Positions 17,062 to 26,896 of a stretch of DNA of 55,223 nucleotides are shown piece by piece. The translations under genes were made by a program, and so were the position numbers. The notes under the pieces are model-generated. The model worked only from the letters and a program-made list of their open reading frames with translations, had not been told where the DNA came from and searched no databases. The DNA is from Bacillota bacterium (GTDB lineage: Bacteria; Bacillota; Clostridia; Lachnospirales; Lachnospiraceae): assembly GCA_023408815.1 (NCBI GenBank), contig JAEYJO010000022.1:1-55223 (forward strand), given 5' to 3'. Position 1 is the first letter of the stretch. Every line of letters begins with the position of its first letter.

Positions 17062-17595
17062 ATGAAAATAGAAATGAAAAATATATCTAAAAAAACCATA
17101 CCTGCTCTCATATTGATCTTGAGCATGGCCCTGCTTATAGGCCTTGACCAGTTCACTAAGTTTCTCGCTGTTAAAAATTTGAAGGAACAAGCGGATTTCG
17201 CACTCATTCCCGGTGTACTGGAATTTTCTTATTTAGAAAATACCGGGGCGGCGTTCAGCTCCTTTCTTGGTAAACAGGGATTTCTCATCACACTGACGTC
17301 CTGCGTTATGCTCTTCATCATTTGGAAATATTTTCAGATTCCGGAAGGAAGGCGATTCCATATTATGCGTCTCACGTTTCTTCTTGTTATAAACGGCGGA
17401 ATTGGAAATCTGATAGACAGGATAAAAAATGGCTATGTAGTGGACTTCATCTATTTTGTTCCCATCAATTTTCCCAAGTTCAACGTCGCAGACTGTTATG
17501 TAAGTGTGGGAATGGTACTGCTTTGCATTATTTGCTTCTTCTACTACAAAGATGACGAGCTTAGCTTCTTATTTGGAAAGGCTTCGGACAAATAA
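17062..17595 (+). CDS. lspA: Lipoprotein signal peptidase LspA (signal peptidase II)
   Basis: An integral membrane aspartyl protease of about 177 residues that cleaves lipoprotein signal peptides before the lipidated cysteine. It has four hydrophobic segments. The catalytic aspartates are in GNLIDRIKNGYVVDFI and FNVADCYV, the two signature blocks. Three in-frame ATGs exist: 17038, 17062 and 17074. AGAAAGG lies only two bases before 17062 and fourteen before 17074, so the exact start is uncertain. The gene is convergent with the EamA transporter gene. Its likely clients in this window include the sugar-binding lipoprotein and the TPR lipoprotein. Confidence 0.93.
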   Translation: MKIEMKNISKKTIPALILILSMALLIGLDQFTKFLAVKNLKEQADFALIPGVLEFSYLENTGAAFSSFLGKQGFLITLTSCVMLFIIWKYFQIPEGRRFHIMRLTFLLVINGGIGNLIDRIKNGYVVDFIYFVPINFPKFNVADCYVSVGMVLLCIICFFYYKDDELSFLFGKASDK

Positions 17596-17601
17596 TTGTC
17601 C

Positions 17602-18498
17602 TTATTTTATCAGCAAAAGGAGGATGCCTGCTGTTATAAGCGCCAAACCGGCAGCTGATTTCTTTGTGAGCTTCTCCTTTAGAATCATACAGGAAAGGCC
17701 TACGGTAACTACGATACTAAGGCGATCCACCAATACCACGATACCTGCCTCGCCCTTTTGCAGCGCCTTATAATAACAAAGCCAGGAAAGGCCCGTGGTA
17801 ATACCGGACAGACAGATGAACACCCAGCTCTTCTTATCAATGCGCTTAAGTCCGTCCTGCTTCTTTCCTGCAAATACTACAATCCACGCCATAATGAGAA
17901 CTACTACGGTGCGGATAGCCGTTCCCAGATTCGATTCTACTCCGTCTATGCCGATTTTACCCAGAATCGCCGTAAAGCTGGCAAATATAGCAGATAATAT
18001 GGCATAGGTCAGCCATTTCGTCCCACTTCTTTTCTTTTCCGCCGTTACTTCTCTCTCTTCTATATATCCTTTCTTGCCATTCTTCCTCTCCATCATCATA
18101 TAGGTACCCCCAACGATTATCGCCATGGATACTATTTTTAACGAGGTAAGAGATTCTCCCAGAATAAGAAAAGCGAGCAGTAAGGTGAGAATAATACTGG
18201 CTTTATCGATTGCCATGACCTTGTGGACCTCTCCATAACGCAGCGCCGCAAAATAACAGAGCCACGAACAGCCCGTAGCGATGCCCGACAGCACGAGAAA
18301 GGTGAATGTCTTAGCGCTGATCTGTGAAATAGTATCCTGCGATCCTACAAGAAATACCATCAGCCATGAAAACAGCAAAATTACAACCGTACGGATGGCC
18401 GTTGCCAGATTCGAGTCCGTGTCCCTAATACCTATTTTAGCGAGTATCGAAGTTATTCCTGCGAAGCCCGCGGAACACAACGCATAAATAAGCCACAT
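17602..18498 (-). CDS. EamA/DMT family transporter
   Basis: A 298-residue membrane protein with ten hydrophobic segments made of two repeated EamA units. Each half carries a nearly identical block (ILAKIGIRDTDSNLATAIRT and ILGKIGIDGVESNLGTAIRT), showing an internal duplication. Both halves also share the GIATGCSWLCYF/GITTGLSWLCYY segment. The family exports or imports small metabolites. Start 18498 is the second of two in-frame ATGs four codons apart; the first directly follows AGAAAGGC. It is the last gene after the two ABC exporter genes and could be co-transcribed with them. Confidence 0.85.
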   Translation of the reverse strand: MWLIYALCSAGFAGITSILAKIGIRDTDSNLATAIRTVVILLFSWLMVFLVGSQDTISQISAKTFTFLVLSGIATGCSWLCYFAALRYGEVHKVMAIDKASIILTLLLAFLILGESLTSLKIVSMAIIVGGTYMMMERKNGKKGYIEEREVTAEKKRSGTKWLTYAILSAIFASFTAILGKIGIDGVESNLGTAIRTVVVLIMAWIVVFAGKKQDGLKRIDKKSWVFICLSGITTGLSWLCYYKALQKGEAGIVVLVDRLSIVVTVGLSCMILKEKLTKKSAAGLALITAGILLLLIK

Positions 18499-18522
18499 AT
18501 TAATAACCATGCCTTTCTTTCC

Positions 18523-20274
18523 CTACAGAGCAAATTGACTGTTATAGAGCTTTGCATAAAATCCTTCGGCCGTCAGCAACGTTTCATGATTTCCTTGTTC
18601 TATGATATTGCCGTCTTTCATCACCAGAATGATGTCGGCCTCCTTTATCGTCGAGAGCCTGTGTGCCACGATAAAGCTGGTTCTTCCCTCCATCAGCTTT
18701 GCAAATGCGTTCTGGATCTTAAGCTCCGTCCTCGTATCGATGGAAGAGGTGGCTTCATCCAAAATGAGCATATCCGGCTGACAGAGCATGACCCTCGCAA
18801 TGCATAGAAGCTGCTTCTGCCCTCCGGAGAGATTTCCTCCTGCCTCCGTAATCACAGTATCATAGCCCTCCGGCAGCCTCTTAATAAAGCTGTGGGCATG
18901 GGCTGACTTCGCCGCCGCGATAATTTCCTCGTCTGTGGCCTCAGGCTTTCCCATTACTATATTTTCCCGAACCGTTCCCGCCTTCAGCCAAGTATCCTGA
19001 AGCACCATACCATAGGAGGTGCGAAGGCTCATCCTCGTCACATGGCGGATATCCTTTCCCTCTACCTGTATCTTTCCGCTGTCCACATCATAAAAACGCA
19101 TCAGCAGATTGATAATCGTGGTTTTTCCGCAACCGGTAGGACCCACGATTGCCACCCGCTGTCCCGGCTTCACATGAAGATTAAAATTTTGAATCAATTT
19201 CTGATCCGGAGTATAAGAGAAATACACCTCGGAGAGAGAAACATTTCCCTCAACATCCAAAAGCACTGCCGCATCGTCTGCCTCAGGTATCTGAGGTTCC
19301 TCCTCGATAAGCTCCAATATCCTTCCCGCACATGCGAGAGCATTTTGCAGCTCCGTAACCACTCCCGAGATTTCGTTGAAGGGCTTCGTATACTGATTCG
19401 CATAGGTAAGAAGGCATACAAGCTGCCCTACGCTTATCCCTCCTGCAATGGCCAAAATCGCTCCTGTAATTCCTACCCCCGTATATACTATGCTGTTCAC
19501 GAAACGCGTTGCCGGATTAGTGATAGATGAGAAGAAGATCGCCTTCAATGAAGCCTCCCTCAATCTTTCGTTTACTTCATCGAACTGCTTAAGTGCCTTC
19601 TCTTCGTGTCCGAAGGCCTGTACCACCCTCTGACTGCCCACCATTTCGTCAATTAATGCCGTCTGCTCTCCTCTCGTCTCCGATTGGAGCTTGAACATAC
19701 GGTAAGTCTTCTTCGCGATAAAATTAGCTACCAGAAAGGAAACCGGAGTGAGCAATACGACTATCGCCGTAATTCCCACATCTATAGTTAACATAATAAT
19801 CAATGTGCCGAGAATCGTAATCACTCCGGTAAACAACTGGGTGAATCCCATGAGCAGGCCGTCTGCCAACTGATCTACGTCGGCAATCACTCTGCTGACC
19901 ACCTCCCCGTAGGAACGGGAATCTATATATTTAAGGGGTAAGACTTCAATTTTTTTGAATGCTTCATCCCTCATGTCCTTCACAATTCCAAATGTCATTT
20001 TATTATTGCATACGTTCATGATCCACTGCGCTATCGCCGTGAATATGATCGCTGCAGCCATGCGATAAAGAAGCACCAGAATGCCGGCGAAGTCCACCAA
20101 CCCTTTATCGATGATAAGGTCGATCGCATCTCCGATAAGAATCGGTACATATAACGTGAGCGCCACGCTGACCGATGCCATGAATACGGACATACCCAAA
20201 TAAAACCAATACTTTTTTATATATCGAAGTACCTTGAAGAGAGTCTCCTTTTGACTTATACCGCCGTTGTTCAT
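18523..20274 (-). CDS. ABC exporter half-transporter, catalytically complete subunit
   Basis: A 583-residue fusion of a six-span membrane domain (about residues 1-310) and an ATPase domain (about 340-583). Walker A is GPTGCGKTT, the signature NLSGGQKQ, Walker B LILDEATSS with the catalytic Glu, and the H-loop AHRLS. It overlaps the preceding ABC gene by 4 bp. The pair forms a heterodimeric exporter of the LmrCD/TM287-288 type, in which this subunit supplies the Walker B glutamate of the competent site. Substrate is unknown; drugs, lipids or peptides are all possible. Confidence 0.92.
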   Translation of the reverse strand: MNNGGISQKETLFKVLRYIKKYWFYLGMSVFMASVSVALTLYVPILIGDAIDLIIDKGLVDFAGILVLLYRMAAAIIFTAIAQWIMNVCNNKMTFGIVKDMRDEAFKKIEVLPLKYIDSRSYGEVVSRVIADVDQLADGLLMGFTQLFTGVITILGTLIIMLTIDVGITAIVVLLTPVSFLVANFIAKKTYRMFKLQSETRGEQTALIDEMVGSQRVVQAFGHEEKALKQFDEVNERLREASLKAIFFSSITNPATRFVNSIVYTGVGITGAILAIAGGISVGQLVCLLTYANQYTKPFNEISGVVTELQNALACAGRILELIEEEPQIPEADDAAVLLDVEGNVSLSEVYFSYTPDQKLIQNFNLHVKPGQRVAIVGPTGCGKTTIINLLMRFYDVDSGKIQVEGKDIRHVTRMSLRTSYGMVLQDTWLKAGTVRENIVMGKPEATDEEIIAAAKSAHAHSFIKRLPEGYDTVITEAGGNLSGGQKQLLCIARVMLCQPDMLILDEATSSIDTRTELKIQNAFAKLMEGRTSFIVAHRLSTIKEADIILVMKDGNIIEQGNHETLLTAEGFYAKLYNSQFAL

Positions 20275-22016
20275 GCCCTCTCCTCCTTCTTAAACTGCGA
20301 ATCATAAATTTCCTTGTAGACATCGCAGCTATTAACTAATTCCTCATGCGTTCCGATTCCCGCCACTTCACCGTCCTCCATAACCACAATAAAATCCGCA
20401 TAACGAATAGACGCGGCTCGCTGAGATACGATAAAGACCGTCATATCCTCTTCCATATTGCCTATTTCTTGACGCAGTCTGGCATCAGTGGCGAAGTCCA
20501 GCGCAGAGGCGCTGTCATCCAATATAAGTATTTTCGGTTTTCTCACTAACGCTCTGGCAATGGTAAGGCGCTGTTTCTGCCCCCCTGAGAAATTCTTGCC
20601 CTCCTGCGATACTTTGGCGTCCAGTCCTCCTGCCTTTTCCGTGGCGAACTCCTTCGCCTGTGCGATTTCTAACGCCCGAAGGATTTCCTCCTCCGAAGCA
20701 TTCTCCTTGCCCCACTGTACATTTTCCCTTATGGTTCCTTTGAACAGCACCGCTTTTTGCATGACGATGCCTATTTTGGAACGCAGCTCGTCTAACGGAT
20801 AGTCTTTTACATCCACCCCGTCTATCCTTACGCATCCGCCGGTCGCATCATAAAATCGGGGGATCATATTGACCAAAGAAGATTTTCCCGAGCCTGTACC
20901 GCCTATGATTCCTACCGTCTGCCCTCTTTTTACCTTAAAATCAATATCCGTCAGAGCTTCCGCTCCGGCATTTTTATAAGACAGACAGACATGCTCGAAA
21001 GAAACCGCAATGTCATCGTTTCCATCTCCATGAACCAATGCGGTTTCATTTTCTCTCTCAGGCGATACTAAGCTGGATTTCATCTCGAATACGGCTGCAA
21101 TCCGGTTAGCACTGGCGAAAGCCCTCGTTATGGTTATGATCAGATTGGCGAGTTTAATAAGCTCAACCAATATCTGAGACATGTAATTTACCAGCGCAAC
21201 TACCGCTCCCTGCGTAATATAACCGCCGTCCACACGAAGAGCCCCCGTCCATATGAGCACGATCAGCGCACCGTTTATAATGACATAGGTCACCGGATTC
21301 ATCAAGGCGGAGATCTTTCCTACAAACTGCTGCATCCTTGTCAGAACTTCGTTTTCTCCTTCAAAGCGCGCTATCTCCGCTGCCTCCTTGTTGAAAGCAC
21401 GTATTACTCTCACCCCTGTAAGGTTCTCCCTCGTAATGCCGAGAATTCTATCCAGTCCCGCCTGAACCTTCTTATACAATGGCATGCTTACGAGCATGAT
21501 ACCAAAAACGACGGCACTGAGCAGAAGGATAGTTATTACAAAAATCAGTGCAGCCTTGCCGTCAATGGTAAATGCCATCACCATAGCTCCGAACACGATA
21601 AAAGGGGAGCGCAAAAAGAGGCGCAATACCAGATTCACTCCTGACTGCAGCAGATTCACATCGTTTGTCATTCGTGTAATCAGTGTGGATGTCCCTATTT
21701 CGTCCATCTCCGTAAAGGACAGCTTTTGAATGTGTTTAAACAGCTCATGCTTCAATCCGGCAGAAAAACCCACCGCCGCCTTGGCGGAATAATACTGTGC
21801 GGTGACAGAACATACCAGTCCGATGACTCCCAGAGCCACCATGATCAGGCACATCCTGACAATATATCCTTTGTCTCCCTGCGCGATCCCCGTATCGATG
21901 ATCGCCGCCATAACTAGCGGCACCAAAAGCTCAAAGGATGCCTCCAGCATCTTAAAAAGCGGAGCCAATACTGTTTCTTTTTTATAATCCTTAAGATAAA
22001 TCAATAACTTTCTCAT
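20271..22016 (-). CDS. ABC exporter half-transporter, degenerate-site subunit
   Basis: A 581-residue membrane-plus-ATPase protein paired with the next gene. Walker A is GGTGSGKSS and the signature NFSGGQKQR, but Walker B reads LILDDSAS, with Asp in place of the catalytic Glu, and the H-loop is SQR in place of AHR. These are the hallmarks of the non-catalytic subunit in heterodimeric ABC exporters. The gene starts 41 bp after radA stops, so it may be transcribed with radA. The membrane half covers about residues 1-305. Confidence 0.92.
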   Translation of the reverse strand: MRKLLIYLKDYKKETVLAPLFKMLEASFELLVPLVMAAIIDTGIAQGDKGYIVRMCLIMVALGVIGLVCSVTAQYYSAKAAVGFSAGLKHELFKHIQKLSFTEMDEIGTSTLITRMTNDVNLLQSGVNLVLRLFLRSPFIVFGAMVMAFTIDGKAALIFVITILLLSAVVFGIMLVSMPLYKKVQAGLDRILGITRENLTGVRVIRAFNKEAAEIARFEGENEVLTRMQQFVGKISALMNPVTYVIINGALIVLIWTGALRVDGGYITQGAVVALVNYMSQILVELIKLANLIITITRAFASANRIAAVFEMKSSLVSPERENETALVHGDGNDDIAVSFEHVCLSYKNAGAEALTDIDFKVKRGQTVGIIGGTGSGKSSLVNMIPRFYDATGGCVRIDGVDVKDYPLDELRSKIGIVMQKAVLFKGTIRENVQWGKENASEEEILRALEIAQAKEFATEKAGGLDAKVSQEGKNFSGGQKQRLTIARALVRKPKILILDDSASALDFATDARLRQEIGNMEEDMTVFIVSQRAASIRYADFIVVMEDGEVAGIGTHEELVNSCDVYKEIYDSQFKKEERA

Positions 22017-22057
22017 TGTTTAAGTTCTCCGGTATATCTATAATAATTTTATACATT

Positions 22058-23434
22058 TTATATGAGGTCGATAGCGTCTCGTACACTCCTTACACCGATC
22101 ACCTTCATATCCTTTTCTTCGCTTAACCCCTCCATACAGACCGCAGGCAGAATACAAGTGGTAAATCCCAGCTTTTTAGCCTCCTGAACCCGCTGCCTCG
22201 CCATGCTCACAGCCCTTACCTCTCCGCTGAGTCCAACTTCGCCAAAAGCAATTACCTTGCTGTCGATGGCCCGATTCCTAAAGCTGGAAACGATGGCCAG
22301 CACGATTCCCAAATCAATAGCCGGTTCTACGATCTTGATTCCTCCCGCCAGATTCACATAAGCGTCGCAGCCTGACATTTGCAGGCCAACCCGCTTTTCC
22401 AACACCGCCATCAACAGATTCACCCGGTTGAAATCCGTTCCGATCGCCTGACGCCTCGGAATACCGAAATTGCTCCCGCATACCAAAGCCTGTATCTCTA
22501 TCAGTATCGGTCTGGTCCCTTCCATAGAGCATGCCACCACCGAGCCGCTGGCGTCCTCAGGCCTGCCGTTTAACATGAATTCTGATGGGTTCATGACCTC
22601 TATCAGTCCTTCTTCCCTCATTTCAAACACTCCGATTTCATTGGTTGAACCGAACCGGTTCTTCACCCCGCGAAGTATCCGGTAAGAAGCGTGCCTGTCC
22701 CCTTCGAAATAGAGCACCGTATCTACCATATGCTCTAACACTCTGGGGCCTGCCACCGTTCCCTCCTTGGTCACATGTCCTACAAGAAATATAGATATAT
22801 TCATCCCTTTCGCCAATTGAAGGAAAATATTTGTTGCCTCCCTTACCTGAGACACGCTTCCCGGCGCCGACGATACATCCTCGCTGTACATGGTCTGAAT
22901 GGAATCAATGACCGCCACATCGGGCTTCATTGCCTTTAAGGTCTCCTCGATAACGTATAGATTCGTCTCGCACAGGAGCAGAAGGTTGTCGTTGAATTCT
23001 CCGATTCTGTTGGCCCGTATCTTAATCTGGCGCAAAGATTCCTCTCCGGACAGATACATTACCTTTCTGCCGGCTCCGGCCAACTTCTGGCATACCTGAA
23101 GCAAGAGAGTGGACTTACCGATTCCCGGATCTCCTCCCACCAGAGTGAGGGATCCCGGCACAATGCCGCCTCCAAGTACCCTGTCCAGTTCTTCTATACG
23201 TGTGCCGATTCTCTCCTCGCCGCCTAAGGACACCTCCGACAGTTTGGATGGCTCCGCCCGTTTCACACTGCTTCCCGCTTTCGAGGTACTCCCGCTTCCC
23301 TTCGTACTTAAAGTTACCCGTTCTTCCACAAAAGTATTCCAAGCCTTGCATCCGGGACACTGTCCCATCCATTTCACCGATTCATAACCACATTCCTGAC
23401 AAAAAAATACTGTCCCGTTCTTACTCTTTGCCAT
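22058..23434 (-). CDS. radA: DNA repair protein RadA
   Basis: A 458-residue RecA-like branch-migration helicase acting in recombination repair. In order it shows a four-cysteine zinc finger (CQECG and CPGC in the first 35 residues), Walker A GGDPGIGKST, the RadA-specific KNRFG motif (in GVKNRFGSTNEIG) and a C-terminal Lon-like domain. Length is typical. Many Firmicutes carry radA downstream of clpC; here a small conserved gene separates them. A terminator upstream isolates it from that gene. Confidence 0.96.
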   Translation of the reverse strand: MAKSKNGTVFFCQECGYESVKWMGQCPGCKAWNTFVEERVTLSTKGSGSTSKAGSSVKRAEPSKLSEVSLGGEERIGTRIEELDRVLGGGIVPGSLTLVGGDPGIGKSTLLLQVCQKLAGAGRKVMYLSGEESLRQIKIRANRIGEFNDNLLLLCETNLYVIEETLKAMKPDVAVIDSIQTMYSEDVSSAPGSVSQVREATNIFLQLAKGMNISIFLVGHVTKEGTVAGPRVLEHMVDTVLYFEGDRHASYRILRGVKNRFGSTNEIGVFEMREEGLIEVMNPSEFMLNGRPEDASGSVVACSMEGTRPILIEIQALVCGSNFGIPRRQAIGTDFNRVNLLMAVLEKRVGLQMSGCDAYVNLAGGIKIVEPAIDLGIVLAIVSSFRNRAIDSKVIAFGEVGLSGEVRAVSMARQRVQEAKKLGFTTCILPAVCMEGLSEEKDMKVIGVRSVRDAIDLI

Positions 23435-23472
23435 ACTTACCTCTTAATTTTCGATTACCTTGTCTATTACAT

Positions 23473-23509
23473 AAAAACGGGACTTTCACAAAATGACCGT
23501 CCCGTTTTT
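23473..23509 (-). terminator. Terminator between the small conserved gene and radA
   Basis: AAAAACGGGAC and GTCCCGTTTTT form a perfect 11-bp stem. T-runs exist on both strands. It lies 9 bp after the small gene's stop. Confidence 0.88.
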
Positions 23510-23517
23510 CGTTTCTT

Positions 23518-23928
23518 CTATTTTGCTACTCTGACATTTACTTCTCCAACACCCGCAAGTTCTACGCTTAAATTCAGCTTACCGCCTAAATTCGTCCTCA
23601 TCTTGCCAATACTTTCATTATTTATAAAAACCTCGTATTCTGTTTCGTCCTGAAGACCTATGGTAATCTGTGCGTCTTCATCTCCTTCTACGTTAAAGTT
23701 AATGCCATCCTGCGTTTCCTTAAAATCGGTTACGCTAGTTCCCGGTACCGATTCATATACAAACATTCCGTTCTTTTCAAGCTTCGTCATGGTTTTGTAC
23801 GTCTTGACCTTCAACAGGTCTCCGCCGCACTCAAAATCCTCCAGCTTCGCTTTTTTCTCCAGTTTGTGGTTGCCAAAACTGATTGCTCCTTCGCCTTCCG
23901 AGCGAAGTAATTCTTCCACCACTGCCAT
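23518..23928 (-). CDS. Conserved hypothetical protein (endosialidase-annotated family)
   Basis: A 136-residue soluble protein with alternating short strands and no signal peptide or membrane span. From memory, similar Clostridial proteins are annotated as endosialidase, but I see no sialidase Asp boxes or catalytic arginines and do not trust that label. The N-terminal part (EGEGAISFGNH, LEDFECGGDLLKVKTYKTMTK) and the beta-rich C-terminal half may form a small sandwich domain. GGAGG lies just upstream of ATG 23928. It is flanked by clpC and a strong terminator. Function is unknown. Confidence 0.6.
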   Translation of the reverse strand: MAVVEELLRSEGEGAISFGNHKLEKKAKLEDFECGGDLLKVKTYKTMTKLEKNGMFVYESVPGTSVTDFKETQDGINFNVEGDEDAQITIGLQDETEYEVFINNESIGKMRTNLGGKLNLSVELAGVGEVNVRVAK

Positions 23929-24040
23929 TTCTTACGTCCTCCTAAGTTCCTTCCTTCGCATAATATGACACTTTTTCAGCATCTTATTCTTACTATCAGT
24001 ATAATATATTTTTCATATTTAATCCACTAAAAATTCGGAT

Positions 24041-26497
24041 TTAAGATTCTTTTTTTACTCTGAAGGAAGCCTTTCCGTCTTTTACTCCGGCAGTTACGTT
24101 ATCTCCCGACTTTATTCTTCCCGCAAGGATTTCCTCCGCAAGCCGGTCCTCTATCACCGTCTGAATCGCACGCTTTAACGGTCTCGCTCCCATCTTATAA
24201 TCGGAATGTTTCTCCACAATATATTCCTTTAAAGCAGGAGCTATGGTTAGATTGATATCCATCTGTGCCTTGCACCTGTTTCTTAGGTTCGCTGACAGCA
24301 AGGTAATAATCTGTTTCATATTGTCCTTATTCAAAGGATGGAACACCATGATCTCATCGATACGGTTAATGAACTCCGGTTTGAAAAGCCTTTTCACTTC
24401 CTCCATTACGCCGGATTTCATCTTTTCATAATTCTGTTTCTCATCCGTCTGGGAAGAAAAGCCCAAATTCTTCGGATCGATTATCCTCTGAGCACCTGCG
24501 TTGGAAGTCATGATGAGTATCGTATTCTTAAAGCTCACCTTACGCCCCTTGGCATCTGTAATATGTCCGTCGTCGAGCACCTGGAGAAGAATGTTGAACA
24601 CATCGGGATGCGCCTTTTCAATCTCATCGAACAATACTACCGAATACGGATTGCGCCTCACTTTCTCGCTGAGCTGTCCTCCTTCGTCAAAGCCTACATA
24701 TCCCGGAGGAGAACCTATCATCTTCGATACGGAGTGTCCCTCCATATATTCCGACATATCTACGCGGATAAGGGAATTCTCCGAACCGAACATCGCCTCG
24801 GCCAGCGCCTTGCTAAGCTCCGTCTTTCCTACACCAGTGGGACCAAGGAATAAGAAGGAACCGATAGGCCTGTTAGGATCCTGTAAGCCCACTCGCCCTC
24901 TGCGCATTGCCTTCGCCACCGCAGATACCGCTTCCTCCTGTCCGATTACCCGTTTGTGAAGAATGGATTCCAGCTTGAGCAGACGCTCGCTTTCCTTTTC
25001 TGCCAGCTTCTTTACCGGAATCTTCGTCCACATGGAAACGACCTCGGCAATTTCATTTTCTCCTACCACATATCTTTTATCCGCTTGCTCCGAATCGAAC
25101 CTGCTCTTCATCTTCTCATATTTCTTAATCAAAGCATCCTGACTGCGCTTAAGCTCTCCTGCCTGGCTGAACGCCTCTGCCCGCACAGAGCGCTCGATCT
25201 GCACGTCTATTTTCGCAATCTGCTCCGACAGTTCTTTCATCTTATCCGGTATGTGCATTGTCTTAAGCCGCACCGCGGCCGCCGCTTCATCGATTAAATC
25301 GATGGCTTTATCAGGCAGATTCCTATCGTTGATATATCTGCTGGAAAGCTGCACCGCCGCTTCTATCGCTTCATCGAGAATCGTTACCCTGTGATGCTCC
25401 TTATATTTTCCTACCACACCCTTCAAGATGCGTACCGCCTCCTCTTCCGTCGGCTCCTCTACGCTTATCGGCTGGAACCTTCTCTCCAAGGCGGCATCTT
25501 TTTCCACATATTTTCTATATTCGGCAATCGTGGTCGCACCTATTAACTGAATCTCGCCTCTGGCCAGAGAAGGCTTTAATATATTGGAAGCGTCGATCGC
25601 ACCCTCCGCACCTCCTGCACCGATGATTGTATGCATTTCGTCCAGAAAAAGAATGACATTGCCGTCATCGATAACTTCTTTAATTACTTTCTTAATTCTC
25701 TCTTCGAATTCACCGCGGTACTTGCTTCCTGCCACCATTCCCGACAAATCCAGCGTAAGCACCCTCTTATTCTGTACGGTGAAAGGCACCTCTCCCGACA
25801 CGATGCGAAGGGCCAGCCCTTCTACCACCGCCGTCTTACCTACTCCCGGCTCACCAATCAGACAAGGATTGTTCTTCATTCTTCTGCTGAGTATCTGTAT
25901 TACTCTTCCAATTTCTTCCTCTCGCCCGATTACGGGGTCCAACTCTCCTTTCCCCGCAAGCGCCGTCAAATCCCTGCTATACTGTTCCAACACCGAGGCT
26001 CCGCCTTTTTTCTTGCCGCTTTGCTTCTTCGCAAGATCCTCCTTATAAAGTGCTCCGTCCGCACCCATGGCGATCAAAGCGTCCACATATACCTTCTGAG
26101 CGGATATTCCAAGCGTATTCAAAAGCCTTACCGCCACATTGTCCCCCTCTTTGATCAGAGCCAGCAGAATATGCTCGGTTCCTGTTCTTTCCAGACCGAA
26201 GCGATCTGCCTGCCTATGCGATTCCTCTAACACCTTCGTCGCACGAGGAGAATAGCCGTCTCTATCCTTTATCTGTATACCGCCCTCCGGAGCGATCAAA
26301 TCTCTGATCATCTCCATAAGCTGAGTCTCCTCCAATCCGTTCTCCGAAAGAATCCTTGCCGCAACGCCCGTCTTTTCCTTTAACAGGCCTGCTAAAATAT
26401 GTTCCGTTCCCACATACCCTTGCTTTAAATTTGCCGCGGTCTTCTCCGCCAGCACAAGAGCGGCTTTCGCCTTATCCGTAAACTGTGACTGCATCAA
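24041..26497 (-). CDS. clpC: ClpC ATPase (Clp protease/unfoldase subunit)
   Basis: An 818-residue Hsp100 unfoldase that feeds proteins to ClpP. It has two Clp_N repeats (residues 1-145), AAA-1 with Walker A GEPGVGKTA, a UVR-like middle coiled segment (around ERSVRAEAFSQAGELKRSQ, about residues 430-455), AAA-2 with GPTGVGKTE, and the C-terminal small domain. It overlaps the GntR regulator gene by 4 bp. The usual ctsR-mcsA-mcsB genes are absent, so control by the GntR protein instead of CtsR is likely in this organism or at this locus. Confidence 0.95.
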   Translation of the reverse strand: MMQSQFTDKAKAALVLAEKTAANLKQGYVGTEHILAGLLKEKTGVAARILSENGLEETQLMEMIRDLIAPEGGIQIKDRDGYSPRATKVLEESHRQADRFGLERTGTEHILLALIKEGDNVAVRLLNTLGISAQKVYVDALIAMGADGALYKEDLAKKQSGKKKGGASVLEQYSRDLTALAGKGELDPVIGREEEIGRVIQILSRRMKNNPCLIGEPGVGKTAVVEGLALRIVSGEVPFTVQNKRVLTLDLSGMVAGSKYRGEFEERIKKVIKEVIDDGNVILFLDEMHTIIGAGGAEGAIDASNILKPSLARGEIQLIGATTIAEYRKYVEKDAALERRFQPISVEEPTEEEAVRILKGVVGKYKEHHRVTILDEAIEAAVQLSSRYINDRNLPDKAIDLIDEAAAAVRLKTMHIPDKMKELSEQIAKIDVQIERSVRAEAFSQAGELKRSQDALIKKYEKMKSRFDSEQADKRYVVGENEIAEVVSMWTKIPVKKLAEKESERLLKLESILHKRVIGQEEAVSAVAKAMRRGRVGLQDPNRPIGSFLFLGPTGVGKTELSKALAEAMFGSENSLIRVDMSEYMEGHSVSKMIGSPPGYVGFDEGGQLSEKVRRNPYSVVLFDEIEKAHPDVFNILLQVLDDGHITDAKGRKVSFKNTILIMTSNAGAQRIIDPKNLGFSSQTDEKQNYEKMKSGVMEEVKRLFKPEFINRIDEIMVFHPLNKDNMKQIITLLSANLRNRCKAQMDINLTIAPALKEYIVEKHSDYKMGARPLKRAIQTVIEDRLAEEILAGRIKSGDNVTAGVKDGKASFRVKKES

Positions 26498-26874
26498 TCT
26501 AGTCCTCCATAATTTTCATATACTTCGTCAATAAGAGCATGCACTTCTTCTCTGGAAATATTCTTACAACTGCTCCTTGCGAGCAGAACATACAAATCTC
26601 TGCGCAACTCTTCTATAGCCTCCATCTTATCTGCATCTATTGCAATGACAGCGCCTCTTCGCCTGTCCACCTTTACAAAACCCTCCTGCTTAAGAACAGT
26701 ATATGCTTTATTTACCGTATGCATGTTAATTCCGATATCATCCGCAAGCTGCCTGACCGAAGGAAGCTCTTCGCCTATTCTTATCTTGGATGTGGCAATC
26801 CCGATAATAATCTGATTGCGAAGCTGTAAATATAATGCTTCGTCGCTGTTGAAATCTATCTCTATTATCATCAT
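26494..26874 (-). CDS. GntR family regulator, YtrA type
   Basis: A 126-residue regulator with a winged helix-turn-helix (about residues 10-75: LQLRNQIIIGIATSKIRIGEELPSVRQLADDIG) and a short helical dimerisation tail, as in the YtrA subfamily, which lacks a large ligand domain. It is co-transcribed with clpC, overlapping by 4 bp. An inverted repeat GTTATA-N7-TATAAC overlaps its own -10 box, so it probably represses itself and clpC. Confidence 0.88.
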   Translation of the reverse strand: MMIIEIDFNSDEALYLQLRNQIIIGIATSKIRIGEELPSVRQLADDIGINMHTVNKAYTVLKQEGFVKVDRRRGAVIAIDADKMEAIEELRRDLYVLLARSSCKNISREEVHALIDEVYENYGGLD

Positions 26875-26896
26875 AATAAATACCTACCTCCTGACT

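Noticed and set aside
16945..17190. 81-residue minus-strand frame over the lspA start
   Set aside because: No ribosome site, overlaps lspA and a hairpin, and resembles no protein.
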